Positions 9,297 to 18,316 of a stretch of DNA of 64,000 nucleotides are shown here, piece by piece; the stretch's first letter is position 1; each line of letters opens with the position of its first letter. Position numbers and translations under genes: made by a program. Origin of the DNA: Methylobacterium sp. Leaf112 (GTDB taxonomy: Bacteria > Pseudomonadota > Alphaproteobacteria > Rhizobiales > Beijerinckiaceae); assembly GCF_001423295.1 (NCBI RefSeq), contig NZ_LMNG01000006.1, forward strand, positions 20,367-84,366. The letters are read 5' to 3'. The notes under the pieces are model-generated. The model searched no databases. It was not told the origin of the DNA and was given only the letters and a program-made list of their open reading frames with translations.

Positions 9297-9674
9297 CGGG
9301 CGCCCAGTTGCGGCGCGGCGTTCAGTTCGGCCACGGCGAACGTATCGGGCTCCGAACCGCATTCCCCATGATCGCGAAGTCCCCGCCAGCGGAGACGTGA
9401 AGCACCGCGACCCAAGAAGCTATCGTCCCCCAGAACCCATCGTCCCCAAGAACCATCGCCCACAGGGCCCTTCTGCTCCGGTGGTGACCCTGTGGAGATC
9501 CGCGGCGTCGGGAACGGAGCGAGCCCGTTCATATCGCGCGCGACGCCGGGGCCGGTTGCCCGAATCCCGGTCGCGTGGTCTTGCAGACCTGAGAATTCCG
9601 GATTCGGGATTCGCGGCTTCGGGTTCCGGATCGGTCCCGAGGGTCGCCCAGAGAATCCCCCGCCAAGGTGTCCC
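9297..9674. other. Intergenic region between cysG and the SCO gene, no gene seen
   Basis: About 380 bp without a convincing reading frame. It contains short purine/pyrimidine-rich stretches and a run of repeated GATTCG/CTTCGGGTTCCGGAT words around 9594-9635. The reading frame continuing upstream of the SCO start through this stretch is rich in Gly, Pro and Arg and looks non-coding. No clear terminator was identified. Confidence 0.5.
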
Positions 9675-10253
9675 ATGCGTCGCGCTCTGCCGCTCATCTT
9701 CTTCGCCGTCGGCCTCGTCGCCCTGGGCGTCGCCGCCGTGTTCGTTCTGGTGCCCCAGGCCAACGTCGTCGCCACCAGCACCGTCGGCGGACCGTTCACC
9801 CTCACGGATCAGAACGGGCGCCGCGTCACCGAGCGTGATTTCACCGGCCGGACGCATCTCGTGTTCTTCGGCTTCACCCATTGTCCGGACGTCTGCCCGA
9901 CGACCCTGCAGCAGATCGGCGACGTGCTCCGCGCGCTGGGACCGAAGGGCCAGGACACCAAGGCCCTGTTCATCGCCGTCGACCCCGAGCGCGACACGCC
10001 CGCTGCCCTGAAAGCCTATCTGGCGAGCTTCGACCCGCGCATCGTCGGACTGACGGGCACGCCGGAGGAGATCGCCGCGGCGGTGAAAGGCTACCGCGCC
10101 TATGTCCGCAAGGTGCCGACCAAGGACGGCGACTACACCATGGAGCACACGGCCCTGGTCTACGTGATGGATGGCCAGAACCGCTTCCTCAACGCCCTCA
10201 ACCTGACCAAGCCGCCCGAGGCCGCCGCCGCCGACCTCGCCAAGATGCTGTGA
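9675..10253 (+). CDS. SCO1/SenC-family copper-binding protein
   Basis: A membrane-anchored thioredoxin-fold protein (192 residues) that delivers copper to, or reduces, the CuA centre of cytochrome c oxidase. One N-terminal membrane segment (residues about 4-27) is followed by the domain. The copper ligands are visible as CPDVC (C70, C74) with the preceding GFTH, and the conserved His in YTMEHTALVYVMD (H158). Length and spacing match the family. The ATG at 9675 starts directly at the membrane anchor; longer in-frame extensions read through low-complexity intergenic sequence. It is not obviously part of the nitrate operon. Confidence 0.9.
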   Translation: MRRALPLIFFAVGLVALGVAAVFVLVPQANVVATSTVGGPFTLTDQNGRRVTERDFTGRTHLVFFGFTHCPDVCPTTLQQIGDVLRALGPKGQDTKALFIAVDPERDTPAALKAYLASFDPRIVGLTGTPEEIAAAVKGYRAYVRKVPTKDGDYTMEHTALVYVMDGQNRFLNALNLTKPPEAAAADLAKML

Positions 10254-10312
10254 GCGCTCTGTCTCCGCATCGGCTTCTCCCGAGAACCGGCATTCACTTT
10301 TGGGGCTGAGGG

Positions 10313-11299
10313 TCAGGTTCGGTGCAGCGCCCCGCTGCGGGAGCTGCGCGACAGGCCGTGCTCGGTCTTGTTCCAGCGGTCGGGGGCGAGGACGAGTTCG
10401 ACGAGCCCGAGCCAGGCACCGGCGCTGACGAGGAGGAAGTAGGCCGGCATCAGGGGCACGTAGGGCAGGAGGTCCCACCAGCCCCGGCGCACGCAGCCGA
10501 GGGCGGCCGGCAGCAGCATGGCGAGGAGGCCGGACACGAACACCGTGACCGCCGTGCCGGTGGGCAGGTTGCTCCAGAATCCCGCGACGGGTTCGACCCC
10601 GGCGAACACGAACCGGTAGGCGGCGTGCCCCATCAGGAACGGGTAGGCGAGGGCGCAGACGACGGTGCCGGGCACCAGGGCGATGGCGGCCAGGGTCCCG
10701 AACGCCCCGAGCTGGCGGAACGTCTCGCGCGGCTGACGGCCGTGGGTGAAGCTCGTCTGGATGAAGCCCTTCATCCAGCGGGCGCGCTGGTGCAGCCATG
10801 CGCCGGGCCGCGCTGGAGCCTCCTCGAAGGTGCTGCTCGGCAGGTCGCCGACCCGGTAGCCCGCCCGCGCGAGGCGTAGGCCCAGATCGGCATCCTCGGT
10901 GACATTCCACGCATCCCAGCCGTGGACGGCCCGGAGGATGTGGGTCCGGAAATGCGTCGACGTGCCCCCGAGCGGAATCGGTACGTTCCAGGCGGCGAGC
11001 GCCGGGATCAGTACATCGAACAGGGCGGCGTATTCGAGGGCGAAGCATTTCGGCAGCGGGCCGTCGCGCTGGTTGTCGATGACGAGGCGCCCCTGGAGAC
11101 AGGCCGTCCTCGGGTCGCTGCGGGCGAACAGCGCGGCGGCGGCGCGGAGCTGGCCCGGATCGGGCACGTCCTCGGCGTCGTAGACCACGAGGCAGGCGCC
11201 GCGGGCGAGGGGCAGGGCGCAGTTGAGGGCACGCGGCTTCGTGCGCGGCAGGCCGGGCGGCACCACCACGATCTCCGCCCCGGGCGGCAGGGCTGCGGC
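10313..11299 (-). pseudogene. Family-2 glycosyltransferase, 3' (C-terminal) half, cut off by the transposon
   Basis: About 329 codons encoding the C-terminal catalytic and membrane part of a processive-type GT2 enzyme. It shows LPRTKPRALNCALPLARG, the nucleotide-sugar/metal site VVYDAEDVPDP, the acceptor-site ED in NVTEDADLGLRLARAGYRV, the QxxRW motif (QRARWMKGF) and then four or so membrane segments. The reading frame continues left of the element only by running into transposon sequence (to 11455), so it has no start of its own. The missing N-terminal half is at 51611-52482 on the same strand. Joining the two across one GCGGC copy gives an uninterrupted frame reading ...LAAAALPPGAEIVVV... 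The intact gene would be about 620 residues, probably acting in exopolysaccharide or cell-surface glycan synthesis. Confidence 0.88.
11295..11299 (+). repeat. Target-site duplication, left copy (GCGGC)
   Basis: Five bases directly before the left terminal inverted repeat. The same five bases follow the right end at 51611-51615. Five-bp duplications are the rule for Tn7/Mu/Tn5053-type DDE transposons. Confidence 0.85.
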
Positions 11300-11314
11300 T
11301 GATCTACGGACCAA
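11300..11314 (+). repeat. Left terminal inverted repeat of the Tn7-like element
   Basis: Reads TGATCTACGGACCAA inward. The right end read inward is TGATCTCCGGCGCAA. A perfect 12-bp palindrome (TTCCCTAGGGAA, 11328-11339) follows closely, then candidate transposase-binding words AAGATCCGTTTT (11381-11392) and GGTCCGTTTG (11421-11430). Confidence 0.8.
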
Positions 11315-11380
11315 AGAAGCGCTCTCGTTCCCTAGGGAATGAGCCGGTCGAGCACCAATGTTTCGACTCCCAGAGCCGCA

Positions 11381-11430
11381 AAGATCCGTTTTCCCTTCGT
11401 CGAAATGCGGCAGAAACGACGGTCCGTTTG
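11381..11430 (+). repeat. Candidate TnsB-binding repeats, left end
   Basis: Two copies of a CCGTTT-containing word, AAGATCCGTTTT (11381-11392) and GGTCCGTTTG (11421-11430). They occur inverted near the right end (51564-51576 and 51584-51596). Tn7-like transposons have several ~20-bp TnsB sites at each end; these are the only shared words found by eye, so the site set is probably incomplete. Confidence 0.5.
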
Positions 11431-11498
11431 TGGCTTGCCGTGGCCGATGGGACATTTGCCGCGACAGGCCAGTCCGGCCGCCACGGGAACGGCGTTCG

Positions 11499-12161
11499 AT
11501 GCGGTACGATCACGGAACGATACAGAACCAGATGCAGGCTGCGTCCTTGCTCGACGCCCTCAAGGGGAAGCTCTCGGACGCCGCCGAGAAGCCCGAGCTC
11601 GCCGCGATCATGCAGTCCCCGAAGTGGTCGACGCACTGGCGCCTATGCAACGTCGCCGGCGTCCACGCCTACGAGACGCCGCAGGGTTGGCGCGCCGACC
11701 TGGCCTTCAGGGACCTGCCGGCCGGGGTGCCGATGCTGATCGGGAATTCGGTTCCGTGCGGATCGCGCGAGGAGGCGATGGACGGCGCCATCTTCAAGCT
11801 TTCGATCTGCGCCGAGACCGAGAAGGCATGGCTGGCGAACTTCGATGCGACGATGCGCTGGTTCGCCTTCGATGAGATCATGATGCCGGTCGACCCCGAC
11901 TACCTGCCGGGGAGGGCCGCCGACCTGGCCCGCGAGGGCTACACGCAGGCTGATGCCCGCGGTCGGTTGGCATACCTCAGGCACGTCATCTCCGGCGACG
12001 AGCCGTTGACCAATGCAGCGGTGGATGCCGCCGACGAGCAGACCCGGGAGCGCCTCGTCGTCGTCTGCGAGATCGCGATGTCGCTCGGCTTGACGGAGTT
12101 CACCCTCGCCGACGGCGTCTGGGCGGAATACATGCCGACCGCCCCCGGACCGATGCAGTGA
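11499..12161 (+). CDS. Hypothetical protein at the transposon left end
   Basis: A 220-residue soluble protein of no family that I recognise. The usable starts are ATG 11499 (MRYDHGT) and ATG 11532 (MQAASLLD); upstream sequence in frame runs into the transposon end and is unlikely to be translated. The protein has a mixed alpha/beta look with acidic surface composition, no membrane segment, and no cysteine-rich or nucleotide-binding motif. It is the only gene between the left terminus and tniQ and is convergent with it (85-bp gap). Being so close to the end, it is either cargo or a function tied to transposition; nothing in the sequence decides this. Confidence 0.65.
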   Translation: MRYDHGTIQNQMQAASLLDALKGKLSDAAEKPELAAIMQSPKWSTHWRLCNVAGVHAYETPQGWRADLAFRDLPAGVPMLIGNSVPCGSREEAMDGAIFKLSICAETEKAWLANFDATMRWFAFDEIMMPVDPDYLPGRAADLAREGYTQADARGRLAYLRHVISGDEPLTNAAVDAADEQTRERLVVVCEIAMSLGLTEFTLADGVWAEYMPTAPGPMQ

Positions 12162-12245
12162 CATCGGCGGTGGTCACCTGACCGGATCGGCGACCGCCCA
12201 CCGCTTCCGGGTCAGCCTGTCGGATTGGATCGCGTTAGGGCCCCG

Positions 12246-14192
12246 TCACGCCCTGACGCGACGCGAGGCACCCGGGTGGCTCTTCGCCCAGACCGCACCA
12301 CGGGGCGGGCAATCGAGCAGGGCCGCTTCGAGCGCGTCATTGCGCTCGTAGATCGCATTCCCGATCACGTTCGCATCGAATGCAGGCTGGCAGCCGGCCT
12401 CGGCCAAGCGCCGCTTCACAACACGGGGGTCTAGGTTCCGGAGGTGGCAGATGTCGGTCACGGTCTGGTACCGGCCCGTGAACGCATCGTAGCTCTCACG
12501 GGCGACGAGCGGCAGCCTTCGCCGGGTTGCCGGGCAGAATTCCGTGACGACCGTCAACCGCCCCGCGCGGATCAAGGCTTCCACGACCGACCGGCGCAGG
12601 CCGGGCAATGCCTTGGCGATCTCGACCTTGGTGAGGTTCCGGCGCCTTGGGTCGTCCCCTTGGAGGACCCGGGTCACCTCGTCGGCGTCGACCAGCAGAT
12701 CCCCGTAGCGTCGGCCCCCTTGCAGTGCCCCCCTCCAAGCCAGCGTCCCGCCGAGGACGAGGCCGACCAGGTCGCCGATGTTGGTCGACGCGATGAAGCA
12801 GGCGCGACCGAAGGTGACCTGTCGTGGGGTCGGCTTCCCGACCGGGACCGCCCCCTCGAACAGGCGCTCCATGAAGGCGTCGACATCGGCTCGGGCCATG
12901 CGGTGCCGTGCCTTGTGGACCTCTCGCGACCCGAACAGCGTCCGGACGTACCCGCGGGCGATCAGTTCCAGGAGGTGCCGCTTCGGTACGTCGAACGTGG
13001 TCACCACGTCGTCGACCCTGAGTGCCGCTGCGAATTCCCTTAGTCTCTCCTCGAACACGTCCACACGGACCGTGTGACGCTGTTGGCCCGGGCAGGCCGG
13101 GGCCGGCGCGATACCCGACCTGGAGAAGATGGCGCGCAGGGTCGGATAGGATGTCCCAGAGGCCGCGGCGGCCGAGGTCAGCGTATGGAGGCGCCTTTCC
13201 TCAAGGACCTGTCCCAGGACCTGGCTACCCGCGGGGAGGGGCACGTTGTCCATGGCGTGCCGCCTGACGATGTCGCGGATGGGTTCGAAGGCCGGGTCGT
13301 CGAGGGTACGTCCCAGGAGTTCCAGGATGTAGCCGTACGTGGTCTTGATCCCGACGTAGCCGGCCGCGTGGCTCCTGGCGACGAGGGCGTCCAGGAAGCG
13401 GTCGATGTCGCCCCTTCCGCCCGACGCCACGCGATAGCCGGACAACGATGCCTCCGACATCGCCGCGATCCCGAGTTCCGACAGGGGCACGCTCCCGTCG
13501 CCGATGCCTTCGACGCCAATCGCCTCGCAGGTCGCCATTGCGGCGTGGAGAGGCATGCCATCGAGCCAGTTCGTCCGGTCACTTTCTCCTTCCAACCGAC
13601 CGAGAAGCCAATGCTCGAACGCGTTCGGCTTGGCGGCGACGGCTGCGGCCCGGAGGGCATCGAGTTGCGGAAGCACTTCGGCATCCATCGCCTGCGCGAA
13701 GTCCGGAACCGTCCTCGTGACGGGTTGTGTCTCGGCAAGGAGCACCGAATGCACCCGGCATGACCGGACCTGGGCGATCAGCCATTCGAACCGCAACCAC
13801 GGACGGGCGGCCAGCGGAACGTCGGTAGGAGCCTCGACGAGATCCCGATGGATGCAATGGGGACAGAAGCGGAAGCATGCCGATAGGATCGAACCCCAGG
13901 CGAACTTCTCGTCCCTGAACCGGGCGTACGTGTGCTTGGTGGCTCGGAAAGGGGTGTTTCGTGCCAGTTCCCGGCGCATGGCGACATCCAAGCCGCCCAG
14001 GTCGGCAACGCCACGCACGCCCTCCGGACGGCCGCCGTGGACATGGCGCACGGAAATGCCCGATACCCGCATCAGCGAAGCGAGGTCGACGCCGTTGAGG
14101 GCCGCGAGACGAGAGGCGTAACCGGAGGCGGGCTCCCGGTGATGGGGCGGAAAACTCCACTTCAGCGGCTCGATGGGCAAGCCCGCCGTCAT
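12246..14192 (-). CDS. tniQ: TniQ/TnsD-family transposition protein
   Basis: Target-selection partner of the TnsABC transposase. The 648-residue protein has the TniQ N-terminal domain: an opening REPASGYASRLAALNG segment and a zinc-finger region with CFRFCPHC (about residues 107-114) and RSCRVHSVLL (about 142-151), the family's Cys/His ligand pattern. The C-terminal half holds repeated helix-turn-helix-like segments (for example around LTKVEIAKALPGLRRSVVEAL), as in TnsD proteins that read a DNA target. It is longer than minimal CRISPR-associated TniQ (about 400) and nearer TnsD size. It overlaps tnsC by 4 bp (ATGA), so the two are translated together. It is the only TniQ here, so it probably directs this element's targeting, but the target rule is unknown. 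Confidence 0.88.
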   Translation of the reverse strand: MTAGLPIEPLKWSFPPHHREPASGYASRLAALNGVDLASLMRVSGISVRHVHGGRPEGVRGVADLGGLDVAMRRELARNTPFRATKHTYARFRDEKFAWGSILSACFRFCPHCIHRDLVEAPTDVPLAARPWLRFEWLIAQVRSCRVHSVLLAETQPVTRTVPDFAQAMDAEVLPQLDALRAAAVAAKPNAFEHWLLGRLEGESDRTNWLDGMPLHAAMATCEAIGVEGIGDGSVPLSELGIAAMSEASLSGYRVASGGRGDIDRFLDALVARSHAAGYVGIKTTYGYILELLGRTLDDPAFEPIRDIVRRHAMDNVPLPAGSQVLGQVLEERRLHTLTSAAAASGTSYPTLRAIFSRSGIAPAPACPGQQRHTVRVDVFEERLREFAAALRVDDVVTTFDVPKRHLLELIARGYVRTLFGSREVHKARHRMARADVDAFMERLFEGAVPVGKPTPRQVTFGRACFIASTNIGDLVGLVLGGTLAWRGALQGGRRYGDLLVDADEVTRVLQGDDPRRRNLTKVEIAKALPGLRRSVVEALIRAGRLTVVTEFCPATRRRLPLVARESYDAFTGRYQTVTDICHLRNLDPRVVKRRLAEAGCQPAFDANVIGNAIYERNDALEAALLDCPPRGAVWAKSHPGASRRVRA

Positions 14193-15250
14193 CCGTTCAC
14201 CTCGTCACCAGGCTTGCCGAGGTACGACCCTTGCGGCAGGCTGGCCCAGTCATCGACCTCGAATGGATTGTAGAGCTTGACCCCGGGAGCCCGGGTCTGG
14301 TTCGTCCAGGCTTGCGAGAAGTGCTCACGGGTCAGCACGGTCGTACGCAGGTCGTTGTCGAGGGCCGTATGGATGGCCTCGACGACGCCCTCGCAGACGC
14401 GCGCGTAGCGATGGCGGGTGGCATGCGCCAACCGTTCGGGCATGTCGGTTTCCCCCATGTTCCCGATGCCCATGCCGACAGCCTTGGTCATCTTCTGCAG
14501 GATGCGGACGACGAGCATGCGCTGCGTGTCCATATTCAGGTCCGGGAAATCGACCCAGCGGGATCGCCGCTCGAATTGCTCGTCGTCGATGGGAAGCTTG
14601 AGGATCCTCGGCAGCCCGGAAAGAACGAAGGCAATCGGCCATGTCGGTGAGTTCGCGGCGCCCTTGATGGCGTTGGCAAGCTCCTCGTTCTCTCCCTCCC
14701 TGCCCTTGTCCTTGACGATGTGCTGGGTCTCGTCGATGTGCACGAGCGAGACGCCCCGCTTCATCAGCGCGCCCGACAACTGGTTCCACGCGTCGCCTCG
14801 ACCGGCCTTGGCGATTGGATGCCCGGCCTCGACCATGATGTTCTCCGCGAGGATGCGCGGGATCACGTAGCCCTGCAGGGAAATCGAAACGTAACGCCGA
14901 ACGAGACCGTAGGACTTCCGCTCGGGCTGCAATGCCGGATATTCCCGCAACAGCCGCTCGACGGCCTCGGTCTTTCCGGCGCCACTCGGTCCGGTTACGA
15001 AAAATACGTTTGAATGCTTTCTGCGTTGCGCCTTTCTCGTCAGGTACTTCCGCATGAAGTTACCGAACGTCTCAAGGAGGACCTTGTCCCGTCCGCATTC
15101 GACATAGACCGTTTCCAGGATGTCGAGGCGTTCCATGATCGCGAGGTCCCGTGCGGGCATCTTGGCTCGCATGGCCTCGAACGCGGCGCTTGGGTCGCTG
15201 GTGTTAGGCTCGACGGCGTCGAAATCGTAGTCCTTACGACCGCCGCTCAT
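14189..15250 (-). CDS. tnsC: TnsC/TniB-family AAA+ transposition ATPase
   Basis: The 353-residue AAA+ regulator forms ATP-dependent filaments on DNA and links TniQ-marked targets to the transposase. Walker A is FVTGPSGAGKTEAVERLL and Walker B is VSLVHIDETQHI, with the acidic-plus-H arrangement typical of TniB/TnsC. A sensor-like LSGLPRI segment follows. The C-terminal tail (VKLYNPFEVDDWASLP) is probably the region that touches TniQ or TnsB. The ATG at 15248-15250 overlaps the tnsB stop (ATGA); the longer open frame upstream of it is only the shadow of tnsB. Translational coupling on both sides indicates a tnsA-tnsB-tnsC-tniQ operon with tnsB, tnsC and tniQ tightly joined. Confidence 0.92.
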   Translation of the reverse strand: MSGGRKDYDFDAVEPNTSDPSAAFEAMRAKMPARDLAIMERLDILETVYVECGRDKVLLETFGNFMRKYLTRKAQRRKHSNVFFVTGPSGAGKTEAVERLLREYPALQPERKSYGLVRRYVSISLQGYVIPRILAENIMVEAGHPIAKAGRGDAWNQLSGALMKRGVSLVHIDETQHIVKDKGREGENEELANAIKGAANSPTWPIAFVLSGLPRILKLPIDDEQFERRSRWVDFPDLNMDTQRMLVVRILQKMTKAVGMGIGNMGETDMPERLAHATRHRYARVCEGVVEAIHTALDNDLRTTVLTREHFSQAWTNQTRAPGVKLYNPFEVDDWASLPQGSYLGKPGDEVNG

Positions 15251-17502
15251 TCGTCGTCCTCGCCATACATGTTGATCGAGTCGTCGTCCGCCGTCGTCGA
15301 GCGGGGAGAGGCGCCGCCTTCGGGCCGTCGTGCACGGGCCGGCTTTGCAACCGAAATCCCGATGCTGCCCGAGCCGACGTCGCCATTCACGGGCGCACCG
15401 GAGGGCGCGGGCTTCTTCTCGCGCCGGATGGCGCCACCCTTCTCGACCAGCTTGACCAGGGCGTTGAGTTGCTCCTCCGAGACCACGTGCGAGGGAACGC
15501 CCGCGCGTCTGCGGGCCTCTTCGGCCTCGGCCATCAGGTCGAGATGGGCGGTGAGCCGGAACGGGTTGCCGGCTAGCTTCTCCTGCTTCTCGTAGCGGCG
15601 AAGGGCACGGTTTTCCTTCAGCCATTCGGCCAGGTTAATTCCTTCCATGCCGTCGGAGTCGAAGTGCAGGTAGGCGCCCTCGTTCGGAAAATGGTGCCGG
15701 AGGTCGGGCGGAACCCTGACCAGGATGCCGAACATGTTGCAGGGGTCGGTCACGATGGTGACCCGCCGTTGGCCGAGGTACCCCCGCAGCTTCGCCATCA
15801 GGTCGTGGGTGTAGACGGCGTGGAGGTAGGTGACGCCGTCGACGCCAACGACGCGGTTCGGCACCGCCAGACCGAAGGCATGGAGCCTGCCGTAATGGTC
15901 CGGCGGCGGCCGCAATTCCGGCCACTCCCGCTTTTCGGCCGTGTTGTACCGCCACGCCTGGTAGGGACGCTCGCCACCCAGGCCGGTGTGGGTCTTGTGA
16001 TGGTATTCATCGACGATGAAGCGAACGAGACGCTTGTAGACATCCTGCATGAGCAGGCTGGCCATCGCCTCGGACTGGTACTCGCCCTTCTCGACGATGT
16101 TGGAGAAAGACTGCCCGGTAAAGATCCGGCAGAACCTCTTGATGGTCTTGAAGAACGACTCGATGGTGCCGCGCGAGCGCGGATCGGTGCCCGGCAGAAG
16201 ATGTTCGACCTGGAGCTTTCCGAGCGTGGTGTGGAAGTCGCCCTGGAAGGCCGACCCGCCATCCGTCGCCACCGAGAGCGGCCTTGCCATCATGGGCCAG
16301 TCGCTGACGCAATCCGCATACGCGGCCGCCGCGGCCTTGTTCACCACGATGCTCTGCATCGCCGACTTCGATCCGGCCGCGGATGGTGCGAAGGGCGTGA
16401 CGTGCAGGCCGACGATGCACTTCGTGACGGTGTCGATGGCGACCGTGACGGTGCATCGGACGCTGTGTCGGTTCTTGTCGAGCGTCCGCAACGCCTTCCT
16501 GGCGCCGGGGGTCACGACGTGCCTGGTATGCTTGTGCCTGAGGATGGCGAACAGGTCGAAGGTCCAGTCGTCCATCTCGACGCGGTCCATGCGTGCGAGC
16601 TTCGTCAGACCGTCGACCGTTACCACTCCCTCGCCGACGGGGTTGTACTTGAGCTCGGCCTTCTTGGCTCCGAGATGGGCGAGGTCGATGAGGATCGGCG
16701 GCAACTTCTTGATGCGGCGGCGAATGGCCTTGTCGCCTACGGAGACGTGGCATTCGGGCGGAAGCCGGCGATTCAGGATCATGAGTTCCGCCTCGACCCG
16801 GGTGAAAACGTCGACCGGCTTGATCCTGTTTCCCGTCGCGAACTTGCGGACCTCGCGCTCGACGATTGCGAGCGCCCGGGGATCGAGTTGCCGCCGGTTG
16901 CCGCACTTCTCGTATTGGGGTCGGAACGCGCCGGGCTGATGGTCGCCCTTATCGAAGAGGTCGAGCCATTCCTTCAGGGTGGTGGCGCCCGGGTAGTCGT
17001 AGGGCTTGCGCGGATACCCCGCCTTCAAGCGGCCGACCGGTCGCGACTCGTCGAAGGTGTCGATGTACCAGCGATGGACCAGCTCCCGTTCGCTGGCGAT
17101 GAAGGCGGCCATGTCCTCCGGGGTCTTGTTCGGCCGCGTCTCGTACCCTTCGGCGCCGATGCGGGCCTGATTGAATCGGACGCACCACTCGACCTTCCAG
17201 GCGATTGTACGAAGCTGCTCCTCGTTGAGGTCCGAAAGGTCGGACAGGTCCGTGCCGGCGGCTCGGTCGCGCAGCAGTTGGTACGCGTGTGAGTAGAAAC
17301 CTTCCTCGATGCGGATCTTCCGGGCGCTATGCAGCCGGACGTATTCCTCGTCGGTCAGCGGCTTGATCGACGTGTCGATCACAGCGTTGTCGATGACGAG
17401 GCGCAGCAGGTTGGCGCGCCCCTGTCGCCCGGCCGGTCGATAGTGGACGCCATCGATGGTGATGCGGTCGTTGTGACCGAACGCGTATGCTTGTGCGGAC
17501 AT
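15247..17502 (-). CDS. tnsB: TnsB-type DDE transposase (Mu/Tn7 superfamily)
   Basis: Catalyses 3'-end strand transfer of the element. The 751-residue protein has N-terminal DNA-binding helical domains and then an RNase-H-fold integrase core. The catalytic acids read as VEMDDWTFDLF (first D), SVATDGGSAFQGDF (second D) and GTIESFFKTIKRF (E), with the usual roughly 35-residue D-to-E spacing. A Mu-transposase C-terminal beta-barrel follows (MFGILVRVPPD). The C-terminal 90 residues are basic and low in complexity, as is common for the segment that contacts TnsC. The ATG at 17500-17502 is 94 bp downstream of the tnsA stop. All catalytic residues are intact. Confidence 0.93.
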   Translation of the reverse strand: MSAQAYAFGHNDRITIDGVHYRPAGRQGRANLLRLVIDNAVIDTSIKPLTDEEYVRLHSARKIRIEEGFYSHAYQLLRDRAAGTDLSDLSDLNEEQLRTIAWKVEWCVRFNQARIGAEGYETRPNKTPEDMAAFIASERELVHRWYIDTFDESRPVGRLKAGYPRKPYDYPGATTLKEWLDLFDKGDHQPGAFRPQYEKCGNRRQLDPRALAIVEREVRKFATGNRIKPVDVFTRVEAELMILNRRLPPECHVSVGDKAIRRRIKKLPPILIDLAHLGAKKAELKYNPVGEGVVTVDGLTKLARMDRVEMDDWTFDLFAILRHKHTRHVVTPGARKALRTLDKNRHSVRCTVTVAIDTVTKCIVGLHVTPFAPSAAGSKSAMQSIVVNKAAAAAYADCVSDWPMMARPLSVATDGGSAFQGDFHTTLGKLQVEHLLPGTDPRSRGTIESFFKTIKRFCRIFTGQSFSNIVEKGEYQSEAMASLLMQDVYKRLVRFIVDEYHHKTHTGLGGERPYQAWRYNTAEKREWPELRPPPDHYGRLHAFGLAVPNRVVGVDGVTYLHAVYTHDLMAKLRGYLGQRRVTIVTDPCNMFGILVRVPPDLRHHFPNEGAYLHFDSDGMEGINLAEWLKENRALRRYEKQEKLAGNPFRLTAHLDLMAEAEEARRRAGVPSHVVSEEQLNALVKLVEKGGAIRREKKPAPSGAPVNGDVGSGSIGISVAKPARARRPEGGASPRSTTADDDSINMYGEDDE

Positions 17503-17596
17503 TTCGCTCGTTCTCCGGCGTCCGATCCGCCGGCGGGAAGATGACGGTGGTGGTCATCTTCCCGCGCGCAGCTGTCGGCCCGATTAAGGGGGATGG

Positions 17597-18316
17597 TTAC
17601 TGTTCTCGGACGTCGACGCCCGAGACCCGGTTCTCCAGCGGGAGATCGAGGTCGAGCCACTTCCCGGGCGGGTTCATCAGGATGCCCGACTGCAGGAGCG
17701 CCACCGCCGCCCGGACCCCGGGTTGGCCGAGGCCGGTCGCCGTGGCGACCTCCCGGAGCGTTGTGACCGGACCGAGCCTTCGGAGCGCCTTGCGGACGGC
17801 GTCCTTTCCGGCGTGGTCATGGTCCCGGCCGCAGTCGATGATCTCCCGGCCGTTGAGCACCGCGTAGGGGTCGAGGGTCTCGTAGGTGACGGCGCGGTAA
17901 TCGTGGGCGATCCTGTTCCCGTGCTGGGCGCAGATCGTCTTGACGATTTGGACCGTGTCGTCCCGATGGAGGCCATCGGTGGTTTGTCTGACTGCTACGA
18001 TCTCTCGGATGCCGTCCGCCCACTCGACCTCGACGTCGAAGGTGTAGTGGTGCGTACCGTCGGCGAGTTCGTACTGCACCTTCCGCTGCTCACGGATGCG
18101 GACCACGTTGGGGAGCGAGATCAGCACGGTCAGGAGCGCGCGTTCAGGCTCGCTCTCGTGGGTGTGCTCGAACCCGCGGAACGGGTCGCCGATGGTCCCG
18201 ACCGAGGGCCCGCCCCACTTCGGTGCGGGATGGCGGTCCGGATCGGTATCGGACCAATCGAAGCCGATGAGCCCGGTGGCCGCTTGCGCGACGTACCCGG
18301 TCTCTCCCTTTGGCAA
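17597..18316 (-). CDS. tnsA: TnsA-like endonuclease with Lys-to-Arg change at the active site
   Basis: In Tn7, TnsA cuts the 5' ends of the element so that it moves by cut-and-paste. This 239-residue protein matches the N-terminal nuclease layout: the first acid in THESEPERALLTVL, a REQ segment, then HYTFDVEVEWADG with the second acid. The final strand, where the family has VK or QVK, reads IVAVRQT, so Arg replaces the catalytic Lys. The C-terminal third looks like a winged-helix domain (LGPVTTLREVATATGLGQPGVRAAVALL). It starts with TTG; no ATG is available in frame further upstream. Because of the substitution the protein may be inactive, in which case movement would go through cointegrates; sequencing error or a tolerated variant are alternatives. 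Confidence 0.78.
   Translation of the reverse strand: MPKGETGYVAQAATGLIGFDWSDTDPDRHPAPKWGGPSVGTIGDPFRGFEHTHESEPERALLTVLISLPNVVRIREQRKVQYELADGTHHYTFDVEVEWADGIREIVAVRQTTDGLHRDDTVQIVKTICAQHGNRIAHDYRAVTYETLDPYAVLNGREIIDCGRDHDHAGKDAVRKALRRLGPVTTLREVATATGLGQPGVRAAVALLQSGILMNPPGKWLDLDLPLENRVSGVDVREQ

Noticed and set aside
5739..9362. 1207-codon - strand frame across nasA and cysG
   Set aside because: Antisense shadow of two recognised genes; composition is not protein-like.
10313..11455. Glycosyltransferase half as a complete gene starting at 11455
   Set aside because: The first 50 or so codons are transposon-end sequence; it has no N-terminal domain of its own.
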